64,000 bases of DNA from Takakia lepidozioides (lineage: Eukaryota; Streptophyta; Takakiopsida; Takakiales; Takakiaceae): the NCBI GenBank assembly GCA_030704615.1, contig CM060731.1, positions 22,136,001 to 22,200,000 of the forward strand, in the 5' to 3' direction. The number at the start of each line of letters is the position of its first letter. Positions within the stretch are counted from its first letter, which is position 1. The translations under genes were made by a program, and so were the position numbers. Under the pieces are notes generated by a model, which was given only the letters and a program-made list of their open reading frames with translations, had not been told where the DNA came from and did no database searches. Below, in pieces: positions 31,631-42,857 of this stretch.

Positions 31631-33987
31631 CTAGGTTGGATTTATGTGGAACTTACATGTACAGACGTTGTGTCTTCCTTCAAAATTCAACGTCAAATAC
31701 AGCATGGCTATCACCAAAAACAACATTGTCGATTTCTTGTGTCTCAACATCACATGCCTCTTCACAAAGTCCCATTTATCTTCTTGTAAATTGAAATCAG
31801 TAGAAGCAAAAGCAAGAGGGTGTCGTATTGACATGCAATGGAAGTTGCATTTGCCTTCCCAATAAAGCTACCAGCAAGAGATAGATCCTTAAATCGAGGA
31901 TCTAACATAAGTACCAGCAAATTATTGCTCAGGTTGTACATCTCTGTAAATGACAAAAAAAAAAAGCTAATACCTTCACAACTTGCTCGCGTATACGAGA
32001 TTGTAAAAAAATGAGTTTCACATTGAAGTCAAGGCGTGGGACAGTCTGAACCATTGCTTCCATTTGCAACCTTTTACTAGCCATTTTCATGCTCAATAAA
32101 AATGGGTAGATGCAGACTACATTGGCTTAGTTTGGACAACAATTTGCAGTTTTCGACTAACTGCTTGTCACATTATTTTCACCCTATACACATAAGTATA
32201 TATTCATAGCAAATGGACTTAGAATGGGTTAGCCACTTACCATATGTACATGTGGGTACAATTATTTTGGAATTTGGATGAAATCTCATGAAGCTATGGA
32301 CTTTTGCGAGGAATTCCAATGGACTGCCACAGTCCCTCTATTGTCCCAAATGCCATATGAAAAACCTATTTGTGCAAACCAATTCATTATATGGACTGTA
32401 CAACTAGATACACAATGTTTGAATAGACACAAATATAAATTTGTGAACAATTCCATCCATCCATCAAGACACTATGGACTTTTTTGTACCAAAACAACCC
32501 CCAAAATGACGATTTGTCCATAGCATTTTGAAAACTTTCATATTTGGATGGAGATCTTTGCTAAGAATATATATATTGTTATTGTCTCTAAGAGCTTATT
32601 GTTATATGAATTTTTTCATAAACTACAAGATAATAATAAATAGTTATTATTTCTTTAAAAAATAAATAAAAAATAATTAAAAATATCTCAAATATATGGG
32701 ATGAGACCATTTACTAAATATGATTAGTATGCCATTCCCTATGAAGATAAAAATATATTTGAACAAATATCTTTATTTTTATTTTATTTTTCATGGACTT
32801 TTAGTGGAGGACACATCTGCCGCTTTTGAGCCAGTGTAATCTGCACTTACCCAAATGGCCGTGGCCAATGCATCACTGAACAACCAGTAGCCACGACATT
32901 GATTGAGTAAACACAAAGATTAAACCATAGGTGACAAAGTCGAAGAAATGGCTTGTGCAACTGCCCAAGTAATCCCCAAAGGAATGCGACCCTGCAATGC
33001 TATTGTTTGACGACTGTAATAGAGATGGACGGCTTCACGAAACTGAAGTACCTGCCGGAACATGAAGACTTTAGAAGCAAAACGAGTTTTGACTGGCGTA
33101 CTCAATTTTCGGGGATGTGTACCTCCATCTTGACATGCTTTTGACCATTCTTGTCGTCCTCTACGTGAGTTTTTGGGCCACGTAATGAAGACTGAATTGA
33201 TGATTGGGCTGCCTTAATAGAAATGGGGCCAAGGCCTTTGCATATCTTCTCATCTATGGTTGAACGTTGGCATGCCTTGCTCGTGGCACAGCCATAGCAG
33301 GCCCCATCAAATGATTTTTGCTGCTCATCATTTTTCTTGTATGCAACAGTACTACCAAAATAAGTAGAGATGACACCGGGTGTCACCTTATGTTGTTTCT
33401 TAGAAGCCTCTCGGGGGGTTGTCGTGCTGGACAACACATCTCTCCTGATTTTTGTTCGATACTTCTCCATGCTCCTTTTCTATATGTTTCCTCATAGTGT
33501 TTGTGCCATGCAACTTGTTGTATGTTATAATACATTTTCTGCCTCTGGTCTTCAAGGCAAGACGATCAGCACCACATGCGTCGGTATAACATAGAATACA
33601 ACAAAGCTCTTTGACTAGCGACACTGCCTCTCCATTATTGATTGTGAAAAATGCCCACGATGTCGGTTTTCGGCCATGTGGCACCCAAAAATTTGCCTGT
33701 TTCGTCATGAAGGCTGCAAGCTCTTTACACAATCTTGCCTCTTGTGCAACTAACTCCTCTGTCTCTACACGCTTGCAAGACGTGGACCGTTCACACATAT
33801 TAGATGTATCAAAGGGCACTACAACATTGTTGAGTTTGGGGGCATTTGAAGGCCCAACATCACCGTGATCTATTTTAAGAGTTTGCTGCCATTCCACGTC
33901 ATTCGGAAGGAGATGTCCCATTTGCTGCCTATGAATGGTGTTGTCAAAATATGAGCCCATGTCAAACTGGTGTGCATCCATATTCAA
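31631..33987 (-). pseudogene. hAT-superfamily transposase remnant with BED zinc finger
   Basis: Minus strand, broken frames in order: a BED-type finger (SWAFFTIN..., CCILCYTDACG..., NKLHGTNTMRKHIEKEHG; C-x2-C...H-x4-H pattern), a linker KVTPGVISTYFGSTVAYKKN typical of plant hAT proteins, then TRFASKVFMFRQVLQFREA and, further on, LLVLMLDPRFKDLSLAGSF, the conserved hAT 'DPRFK' block. The C-terminal dimerisation region is not clear. Frameshifts and stops between the blocks show that it is inactive. No 8-bp TSD or TIR was identified. Confidence 0.78.
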
Positions 33988-35218
33988 GATGTGCTCCCGA
34001 TATCCAATTACATATCCACTTGAAATGCACAGTACACAACACTTTGAACTCTGAATTGGATGGATCCCTTACTATATTCTTTTCAACCACCCTCATGTAC
34101 ACTCCTAACTCACAACCAGTTTGCTCAGTTCACATCCTCACAAAGCAAATAATAAATTAGGAGGAGATGTGTTTATCTGCACAAACTACCAGCTACAAGC
34201 TTGTTACAAAGTCAAGATGGTGCTACGTCAACAAAACGGAATTTATGGAAGTCGACGCCAAACAAGTAGGTTCAATAATTATTCATACCTTGATCGTCAT
34301 TTACCCTTGATTCTAAAGATATACCCTCGACTAGTTAGGGTATATTGTACCCCATTGATGCAGGTAAGTGCAAATCTAGGATATATCATAAAGATATATA
34401 ACCTTATAAAAGGGTCTACATCGGATCCTAGAACCTGCCACATCAGGTTATATATTTGGATGTATACCCGGATATTCTGGGTAAATCACATACCCGCCCA
34501 ACACTGGTGTAAACTCTCCGGGGTTACACTGGGTTATTGTTGGGTCCAGTGTAACTCCACTCGGGGTTACACAGGCCTAGATGACACCACTCTGGGGTTA
34601 CACCAGTCTGGGGTGACATTACCCTTGGTTATTACCAAAGGATACAATAGCCTCCGATCAAGAATCGAACCCAAAATCTTGCAGCTTGCATATAATCACC
34701 TTACCAACACACTAACTCACCACTACTTGACACACTCTTGGATTCTTAACGGCTATGTGTTGCTCTGCACTACTGCTGACAACTTCTAGTTAAGAACAAT
34801 GTTCCTTTCGATTGGAAATATGTTTTATGTAAAAAAATTAGGAACAATGTAAAAATATGTTATAACATAGGCATATGATGTAACGTTATATTTCGCTAGA
34901 TTTAGGCGACGTGGGCTCTTCTGGTAGGTCCCCTATCAAATCTTCCGGAGCATGAATAGGGTACCATAGTGCCATATCATCGCCGTCATTTGCTTAAATC
35001 TGCACGGACTGTCCAAAAATTTAAGAGATGAAAATAGAACTGAATTAAGAAAATCGTTTTTTCCAAATCTGTCTATTAATATTTCTTTATTTATTTATTT
35101 TCTTCACATATTCAGTAAATATTTAGCACTTCCAAATATTATGATTTGGTGGCAAACACGTTTTAATTTACTAATATTCTATGATAATACATGTAAATAA
35201 GAGAATGATAATAGGCCT
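33988..35218. other. Intergenic, GGGGTTACAC short repeats
   Basis: Between 34518 and 34620 the word GGGGTTACAC or close variants occurs about four times. The 222-aa open frame over 34121-34789 crosses this repeat and shows no domain, so I do not call it a gene. The rest is AT-rich. Confidence 0.4.
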
Positions 35219-35870
35219 CTCATTGTTTAATAATAGGGTCATGAATGCACGGGCGGCCCCCGCCAGTACGACCCTTGGGGTGAGCTCATAAGCCCACCGC
35301 CCATTCACAGGGTCGGCGAGATTCTGAAATTTTTCTAAGTCCTTGTTAATCTACCGTGGCGGACCTTCTAGCGGACTGGGCAGACCCTCCAACAGACCGA
35401 CTCCAACCTTCTAGTAGACCCTCCAGACCGACGAGCGGACGGGCACCTCTCCAGCAGACTTGGAAGACCCTCCAAGCAGACCCCCCATCAGCAGACCGGC
35501 AGACCCTTCGACAAAATATATAATTAATAACACACGTTACTGCCACGATACAATGTAAACAAGATTTAAACACCACACCTTGTGTTTATTATTCATTGCT
35601 CTTAATCACCACACTACCACCCGCTTTCCACAAATCCTTGCAATAACTAATGCTTTATGTGCATATTGTGGGCCCCAACAGACTAGCTCATGTGTTTTGT
35701 GGGCCTAGTAAACCCGCTTGCCGGGCAGACCCCGCAGCAGACCCCGCAACAGACTGGCGGGGTCCGGGTAAGGGCGCTCCCACCCTCTGCTACCCCCTCT
35801 GCCACACGCGGGCCCCGCTGCAGCCACATGTGCGGGCATTCATGACCCTATTATTGTTAAATGAGAAGCC
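35219..35870. mobile_element. Non-autonomous inverted-repeat element with GC-rich core
   Basis: Left end TCTCATTG...AATAATAGGGTCATGAATGC and right end GCATTCATGACCCTATTATT...AATGAGA are inverted copies, about 35 bp with a small gap. Between them is a GC-rich core full of CAGACC(C) and GCAGACCC words and an AT-rich centre. No coding capacity. Resembles a MITE or foldback element; a clean TSD is not evident. Confidence 0.65.
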
Positions 35871-36305
35871 GGTAATAGCCAATGAAATGTAAATACTCTT
35901 AGTATTGAATTTTTGTCTCTTGCTATATTTTAAACAGTTAAAAATGTAGACCTATTAGTAAATTATAATTACACATCAATAGAATAAAATAAATTCATAT
36001 TAAAATGAAATGAATATCAACACCGTTCATACGTTCATACACCCAAAAACATTATTACTGCAAAAAGATAAAACAAAAAAAAGATAAGAACAACGCATAA
36101 ACTAGAAAACACTAGGAACAATGTATGAACTTAATGCATACGTGTGGTCTCAAGACGTTACATTGGTTCTCTGGGATATTGAATCTTTTTCATTTAAAAA
36201 AAAAAAGTAAAGAAAGATAAACACATGGGAGCAACAGCTCACAAGGCATTTTACCCCCTTTAATTTTTTCTTTTCTTAAAAAGTTGTAGCCTAGTAGTAA
36301 TGGGC
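35871..36305. other. AT-rich spacer, no gene
   Basis: A/T-rich with A-runs. No features recognised. Confidence 0.4.
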
Positions 36306-36545
36306 ACATTGCACATCAGCTCAGCTGGTAAGTGCACAGTGTGTCGCACTGGTGGTTCGGGGTTCAAACCCGCTGCCCTGCCTGGTGTATGGATTTGTCG
36401 TGACCGGTTGGTCTGGTGGTGACGTTTCCCACCTGTGTGCCTAAATGGCTTATCTGAAAGGGGGTTAATTTCCCCCCCCTCCTCAAGGGCCTGAATTGTG
36501 AGCAGTCACTCCCAGGTTTCCTTTAAAAAAATAAAAAATAGAAAA
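36306..36545 (+). mobile_element. tRNA-derived SINE
   Basis: A-box-like CAGCTCAGCTGGTAAGTGC and B-box-like GGGGTTCAAACCC about 35 bp apart give a Pol III promoter. A non-tRNA body (GTGAGCAGTCACTCCCAGG) and an A-rich tail follow. The head does not fold as a full tRNA gene, so this is a SINE rather than a tRNA. Confidence 0.7.
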
Positions 36546-38462
36546 AAAATGGGCACATTCCGCACAGACTGTCTACGAGTGTTTTTAAATCTCGCAAAAA
36601 ATCGCAAGATTTTGACCTGGAAAATGGGTCAGCTACTTTCACAAAGGAATTATGGGAGTAAAAATAAAAAAATTCGCCAGAAAGTGCCAACGGTTAAGTA
36701 TCAGGAGCCAGATTTTTCCTACATAGACCTGTTCAAATGTGACATCTAACCCTGCCACCTCGTTATTATAGCCACATGCAGAATTTACATGTGGCCCTTG
36801 TGGCGATTTTGGAAAAATGAGAAAAAAAGCCACTGCTGTTTCACAATCCCACATAGACTGTCTCTGTGGGTCCACCATCCCACCGGTTGCCGTCTCAAAG
36901 GTGTCCACCTTCCCGTCCATCCCACTGATTGGTGTCCTGATACACCATAATATACGCCTCTTTTAGGGAGGCATAGTACTTCACTATACCTTATTTTTAT
37001 TCTATTTTCCAAAGGGAAACACCCTTGATCATTCACAAATCAGGCCCATAGTGAGAGGAGATAATAACCAGTGTTGCGCGGATATTTGTTTCAGCCTCAA
37101 ACCCCCAACCCGGATATATATATATATATATAGGCCGGAGGTAAAAAAAAATCAAATATCCACCTCCGTTAAGAACTGCCGGATATGAAGAGATGGCATA
37201 ACCGGATCCGGTTGAGACCCGGTGGTTTTGTAATTTTCTTAAATTTGATGTGAACCGGAACTAGTGGTCCAAAAGAAGCAGGTTATGAACCCATACATTC
37301 GGCATTTAAACCGGAGGTGAAATATCCGTAACCGGCTGATATGAAAAAAATCAAATACCCACACAACACTGATAATAACCTCTTTCATAGTAACCTCACC
37401 ATCAGAAGCACAAGGCTCATGGGACACTGCCCAAGGAAATGGGGTGAAGATCATACCACACCCCACAAGACAAGGTAGGCCCTGTAGGCTAATGGGTTAA
37501 GGGCTGAGTTGTGAGCAGTGGCTCTATGTATGCAGTAGACAAAGTACCCAAATCCATACAAGGATTACATACTGAATGGTGGACGGAGCACACTGAAGAA
37601 GAATGGGGTGGGGGAAAGAGGAAGGCAAGTGGGAGTTGTGCGCACCCTTTGCTACTAATGGAAATATTCTTGAATGTGCAGCGCCAGCGAAGATCATGTT
37701 CGCCCAAAATATCTAGTACTCAGCCCCGTGGATCTGCCATATAAAGTATTTAAAGTATCACGGCAAGTTCCTTGTACTTAGTGTGGCATTGCCCGGCAGT
37801 ATCTATCACGAATGCCTCGAAACAGCAGTCACACGCGCATATACCACATCTTTCACCCTCGTGGTCCAGTTCCTCACTCTAAGTTACAAGCCACCCCATA
37901 CCCCAAACTGGGCAGTTGGGTACTAGTCAAATCTACTAGTCAAATCTATGGAAGCAAGCTATTCATTACTCTCAACCCTCATGAACGAGGTGTTGGGCAG
38001 GAAAGCAAGTGAACCAAAAGAAATTAAATAAGTACCAATAGTTAAATAGATGGTATGTCAGTAGCCTGCTAAAGACGGTTGGACTGGGGGTTGCAAGTGG
38101 GTAGACAGGTGTTATGGAGGGGACGAAGTCGAAAATGGCAGCACCCATCTTCTTGGAAGGCTCGAGAGCCGCTAGGATCGAAAGTGCATATAAACGAGGG
38201 GGGGGGCGCTGTGTTAGAATAGGTAATGGGAAGGAGGGGTGAGATATAAGTTAGCGGTTATTATCCAGAGGCGCTCAGTGAGCTCAGAGACAGCAGCCAC
38301 GTTTCTCAGTCTCGGCCGTCGGACGTTCGCCGACCTTCGACATTGCTGCTTTGTGAGTGTGGGGGTCTGTTTGTGTTTCATTTGGATATGTTTTGAGCTT
38401 GTGTGATCAGCAGAGCTGTTGGCATTCATTTCTCGCCCACCCATCTTCTCCAAATACTTTAA
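36546..38462. other. Intergenic; SINE fragment; promoter of the monooxygenase gene
   Basis: A second, truncated SINE-like piece (GGGTTAAGGGCTGAGTTGTGAGCAGTGGCTC words) lies at about 37490-37530. An (AT)n run is at about 37116-37130. A TATA-like ATATAAA (38189-38195) and a G-run precede the monooxygenase start at 38463. No other gene is supported. Confidence 0.45.
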
Positions 38463-41370
38463 TTGCTGATGGAAATGTCCGTGTGCCCATCATGCTATCT
38501 AAGAGTTTCGCCTAGTGCTGTTTCTCGTCTCACCTCTGCTCATAACTTGAGCTATGGCTTTCCCTCTCATGCGCCCTCGATCTGGTCGAATGTTCAATTG
38601 GGTAATGCAGGCTTATCTCAGAGTAGATTGACGAGTCGCACGACACTTCCCCGTGAATATCGAAGGAGGGGAGGAATGATGGGAGCAACGAGCGTGGTGG
38701 GTGCGCCTCCTGTTGAAGTGGGAAGAGAAATTGATGGAGGTCAGAAAGTCGGACAAACAGAGACTGTTGTGATAGTGGGCGCTGGGATCGCCGGCCTTGC
38801 CATAGCCCTCGGCTTGCACAGGTTTGATGATCTCCTTCTCTCCAATTTGGGTGAACATTCATTAATCTGGTCTGTCAATTTAGCTGTGGGGAAGCTCAGG
38901 GGATGATGTAGGCGCAAATCTTTTCTCGTTTGTAACAAGGAAAACATATACTAGCACAGGCAACGATGCAGAATTGCTGCATCTTATGGAGCCAAAAATC
39001 AACCAATTTGTGGACAAACTACTAAATCTGTATGGATGGTAGCACCTCGTACTGCTGGACCCTTTGGTCGCTTCCCGTACAAAAGTTTTATAAGTGCGAG
39101 ATGAAACAGGGTAGGAGTGAAGTCGCTGGTGCTGGAACAGGCGAGCTCAATGCGGCAGGAAGGCACCTCTCTTGGTATCTTCCCAAACGGATGGCGTGCC
39201 CTTGATGCTCTGGGAGTGGCAGACCAGCTTCGACCTCAACACACTCTTATTACGGGGTACTTTTCTCATTGTACCTTCCGTATCTTTCTTAGCTTTCCAG
39301 TGATAAGCGATGCATGTGGCATTCCCATCAATGCTTAACTTTGTTATCAGACAATCCTATACAACACAATTTTTTTTGACTAAGGTTCATAGACATTGAG
39401 GAGAGAATGTGCTTGAATTTGGGGGTGCAGAGGTAGGTTCCGTGCTATGGACGGGAAAGTGTTGACCGAGTATGACTTCACGAATGAGCCAGGAGGGTGA
39501 GTATGTAAACTTTTCTGCTTGTGTTGAAGCTACAACTGTTGGCTCTGCTGTAAACAGACAGTGCATCCAGTGTCCAGTAATTTGTGCATTTTGTGAGGCA
39601 TGCTAAATTTTCAGGAGGGTCACACTTCTGCACTAATACACTATGGCAGCCTGGTCTCATGAAAGGCTTAATCCTACTGTATTCAATGTTGTTGTTGTTT
39701 TTTGCTTCATGACAATCTCTATAGCCCTCAGTACGATAAGGTACCTAGTTGACCTGAAATGGGCTGATCACCAGGCCACATGAGTTGCGGGGGGTGATGC
39801 GGAGGGCATTGTTGGAGGCACTTGCTGAGCCATTACCACCTGGCACGATTCGATTCAATGCTCGTGTGAAAGGAATTCACAAACCAAGGGAGTTGCAGGG
39901 CCTGACTCAATTGGAGCTAGAGGATGGCACCACTATTGCAACTAAGGTGCTCACTGGCCTGCTACTGACTGTGTAGCAAAGAGAAGGGAGAGAGTTCAAA
40001 ATCCAGTGCCATAATCTTCACTCTAATTTAAGTCCTTCTCTACCGAGCTCATGGTTAGCCATGATCATGGCTGATTCTGTTTATGATGTAGCTGCTTTGC
40101 TGACCTTTGGATGATATGTTATGCAGGTTCTGGTCGGTTGTGATGGAGTTCGCTCTGTGGTTGGCTCATGGCTAGGGCTCCGGGAGTCCAGTCCTGTTGG
40201 GCAGGTAGGGACGCGAGGAATGGCAGTCTATGAGGAGGGGCATGCATTTGAATCTACATTGGCTCATGGTCTAGGGCTACGGGGAGTCCAGTCTGTTGCC
40301 GGCAGGTAGGGACGCGAGGAATGGCAGTCTATGAGGAGGGGGCATGCATTTGAATCTACATTCCAACAGATTCTGGGCGCTGGTCATTTCTCCTCCTCTA
40401 TGGACATGGATCTCTTCTTCTTTGCAGCCGCTTTTTGTGCACGTTTCCCCATTGCTCCTGGACTTGCTATCAAAATGATCACTAGAACTTCGGATCATCT
40501 ACAGCCAAGTTTTACCAGAGGGTTTATGCTACAGATAGAATGTTTCCAAGCGCTTTCTATCCCTTAGGCAGTTCTCCATTAGTGTAGTACTTCAAATCCT
40601 TGATTGACATAGATGGTTGTGGCTAGTTCTCTGCACACCGTCACATCACGGCAATCATTGTCAGCACTGCCACAGCCACTTACAGGAGTGCCGCATCTGT
40701 AGGGGGTTACACAATAATGAGATGAAAGGAGGTGAAACTGACATGTAGGTGATACCCAGTTACCATGAAGTGGATACAACTTGTTGCAGAGAAACTGAGA
40801 TTTCTTTGCACTGCAAATGGGCAATGGTTGGCAGCTCATAAATTTACAGACCCACAACTTATCAAGGAGGAGGCTTTGAAGCTTGTAGAAGGCTGGCACA
40901 GCGACATCCTAGACTGTATTCACAGGACCCCCTTGGCTGTCTTGAGTCGAAGTACGTTAGGTGATCGTTGGTCTCTTCCTCTTATAACGCCTCCAGCTGC
41001 GAAGGATGGGGTGACAGTGGCTGGTGATGCATTGCACCCAATGACGCCGAACATTGGGCAGGGTGGTAACCTTTGTCTGGAAGATGCTGTCATTCTTGTT
41101 CAAAAGCTCTCTCAAGCCCTCAATGTCCAGGCGGAAGCTCCCGCTGAGCTGAAAAATCTGGCAGCAGCCTTGTCCGCCTACCAAAAAGAACGGTGGTCTC
41201 GGAGTTTTTCACTGACTATGAAAGCACACATGGCTGGCAGCTTTCTAGGATCGAATCTAGCTCCCATCTGTTATATTCGTGACAAATTTGTTGTGCCGAA
41301 GCTTATTGGGGCTACAGCATTTTTAAGTCACACACGATTTGACTGTGGGAAGCTCCCTTCACCACCTTAA
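38463..41370 (+). CDS. FAD-dependent monooxygenase (MO1/CTF2-like), disrupted by internal duplication
   Basis: Exons: 38463-38821, 39110-39256, 39437-39496, 39775-39946, 40128 onward, and a last exon ending at 41370. The N-terminus is Ser/Arg-rich, compatible with a plastid transit peptide. Then come the FAD Rossmann motif VVIVGAGIAGLAIALGLHR, FPNGWRALDALGVAD, PHELRGVMRRALLEAL, VLVGCDGVRSVVGSWLG (DG motif) and GDALHPMTPNIGQGG (the second FAD-binding motif). This is the class A flavin monooxygenase/hydroxylase plan of plant MO1 and CTF2 proteins. Substrate unknown. Oddity: a 98-bp tandem duplication (40161-40258 / 40259-40362) shifts the frame after AVYEEGHAFEST. Sequence between about 40380 and 40765 lacks clear coding, so the middle may be non-functional. 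Confidence 0.82.
40161..40362 (+). repeat. 98-bp tandem duplication inside the monooxygenase gene
   Basis: Two adjacent copies starting at TTGGCTCATGG (40161 and 40259). The second copy has a few inserted bases (104 bp) that move the reading frame. Confidence 0.9.
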
Positions 41371-42137
41371 GTGAATAGTTGGTGTGCAAAGCTTGAGCTC
41401 TGGTTTTTCCATTGCTATGACATTTGGGATATTAGATATACTGATACACACACAGTCACATAGACCTGCATATGGACTTTAAAGGCAGAGTATTAGATCA
41501 TATTTCACAATTCAACAGAAGTGGCTACGTTTCACAGCTTGTAGAATAGCCCATCATGTCCAGGAAATATCCTTCTCATCTAGTATATGAATACCCAAAG
41601 TTAAAGTGTAGTACAAAAAAAACATTTTCTTCTCTAAGTAATTGATGAGTACACATCTTGCCATTCTACAGGTAACAACATGAACATAAACTGCAAACAT
41701 GAATATGCACAGAAATGACCATTGGTCACTAAATGGACTGGCCTAAGGCATATCAATCCTTGTTCCCAACTGTGTCAAGAGAAAAGTCGGAATATATTTG
41801 CCCTAGCTCCATATCTTAGCGTAATCAAAGGATATTAGACAAACCTAAATCTCTCAAACACCTAAACAAGGCCAAAGTTACAACGCCGTTTGTATCCTCT
41901 GGTTAAGCCCCCCACCACTGCCAACCAGAACAACCTGCACAATCCTCCAAACTTCCAACCTGTAGCCCCTCATTCAGCAAACCTTTAACCACACCGAGTC
42001 CATGAAAAATAGACATCCCTTCTGAGAGGCTCCTTGCAGTACTAACATCCAAGAGATTGTACTCATAAGAGTTTATGTGCGGTAGCCTTGGCCTTAGACG
42101 CCGCGCCCAATTTGGACAGAAACGTAGGGAATAGGCA
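41371..42137. other. No gene seen
   Basis: 3' flank of the monooxygenase gene. No domain-bearing frame. Confidence 0.45.
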
Positions 42138-42497
42138 CTACCTTTGTGAGGGGCTCACTCCAGCTGTGTGACTTAACCTTGGTTCAGGCTTTTTAGATAT
42201 CCTCTTCGCACAAGCATCAATCTGCTGTGTGTGAGCAGCCCAAAAGGTAGACATCGACATGGCCAGGGTTGTAGGCTCAGCCTCGAGATTTTGCATGTTG
42301 CTGAACAAAGGTATGTTCTCAATGTTTCTGAAGAGGGTCACTCTCTGGCAACAATGTATCAAAAAATGGATATTGTCTTCAGGTTGCCTGCACATTGGGC
42401 AATTACAATCTCCTTTTCTTCTTTGCATCTGTTTTTTGTTTGAAGGTAGGCTCCCTGCCCACAAGAGAGTCCAATAGGATGGTCCTTCAATACACAC
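42138..42497 (-). pseudogene. Non-LTR retrotransposon fragment (zf-RVT type)
   Basis: The minus-strand frame YWTLLWAGSLPSNKK...CNCPMCRQPEDNIHFLIHCCQ has the W-x-x-L...C-P-x-C-x(2)-E/D...H-x-L-x-x-C layout of the zinc-binding domain after the reverse transcriptase in plant LINE-type elements. The frame continues upstream in another register (about 42640). No RT catalytic part remains. Confidence 0.6.
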
Positions 42498-42857
42498 AAG
42501 GAATGGACAGTCTTAGGTCTACAATGAATTGATTCATGTAACTTACCATCATAGGAAAATCCTAGTGAAGGCTCTCCTGCACTGATGTGGAATTTCTGCA
42601 TGCCTCCACTTGAACTCCATCCATCACCATAAGTATTCACCAGCATTTATTCGGGCTCCACAAACACCTGTGGATAAATCAGCCCGGTCGTTGGGTGGGC
42701 TAGTAAAAATATCAAATTTAAAAAGCAAATTTATTAGGAGCAGTAGAGATACCAAGGCAGACAACCATATATCATCAATGCTTTTTTCCATGTCAGGTTC
42801 TCGACCAGCCAAACAGTCATGTCCGGCCGATTTCCTCAAGGTTTGTTGGAAACACAA

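Noticed and set aside
34121-34789. 222-aa open frame as a gene
   Set aside because: It crosses GGGGTTACAC repeats and AT-rich DNA and has no recognisable domain.
36330-36375. A tRNA gene
   Set aside because: A and B boxes are present but no complete cloverleaf or acceptor stem; the long non-tRNA body marks a SINE.
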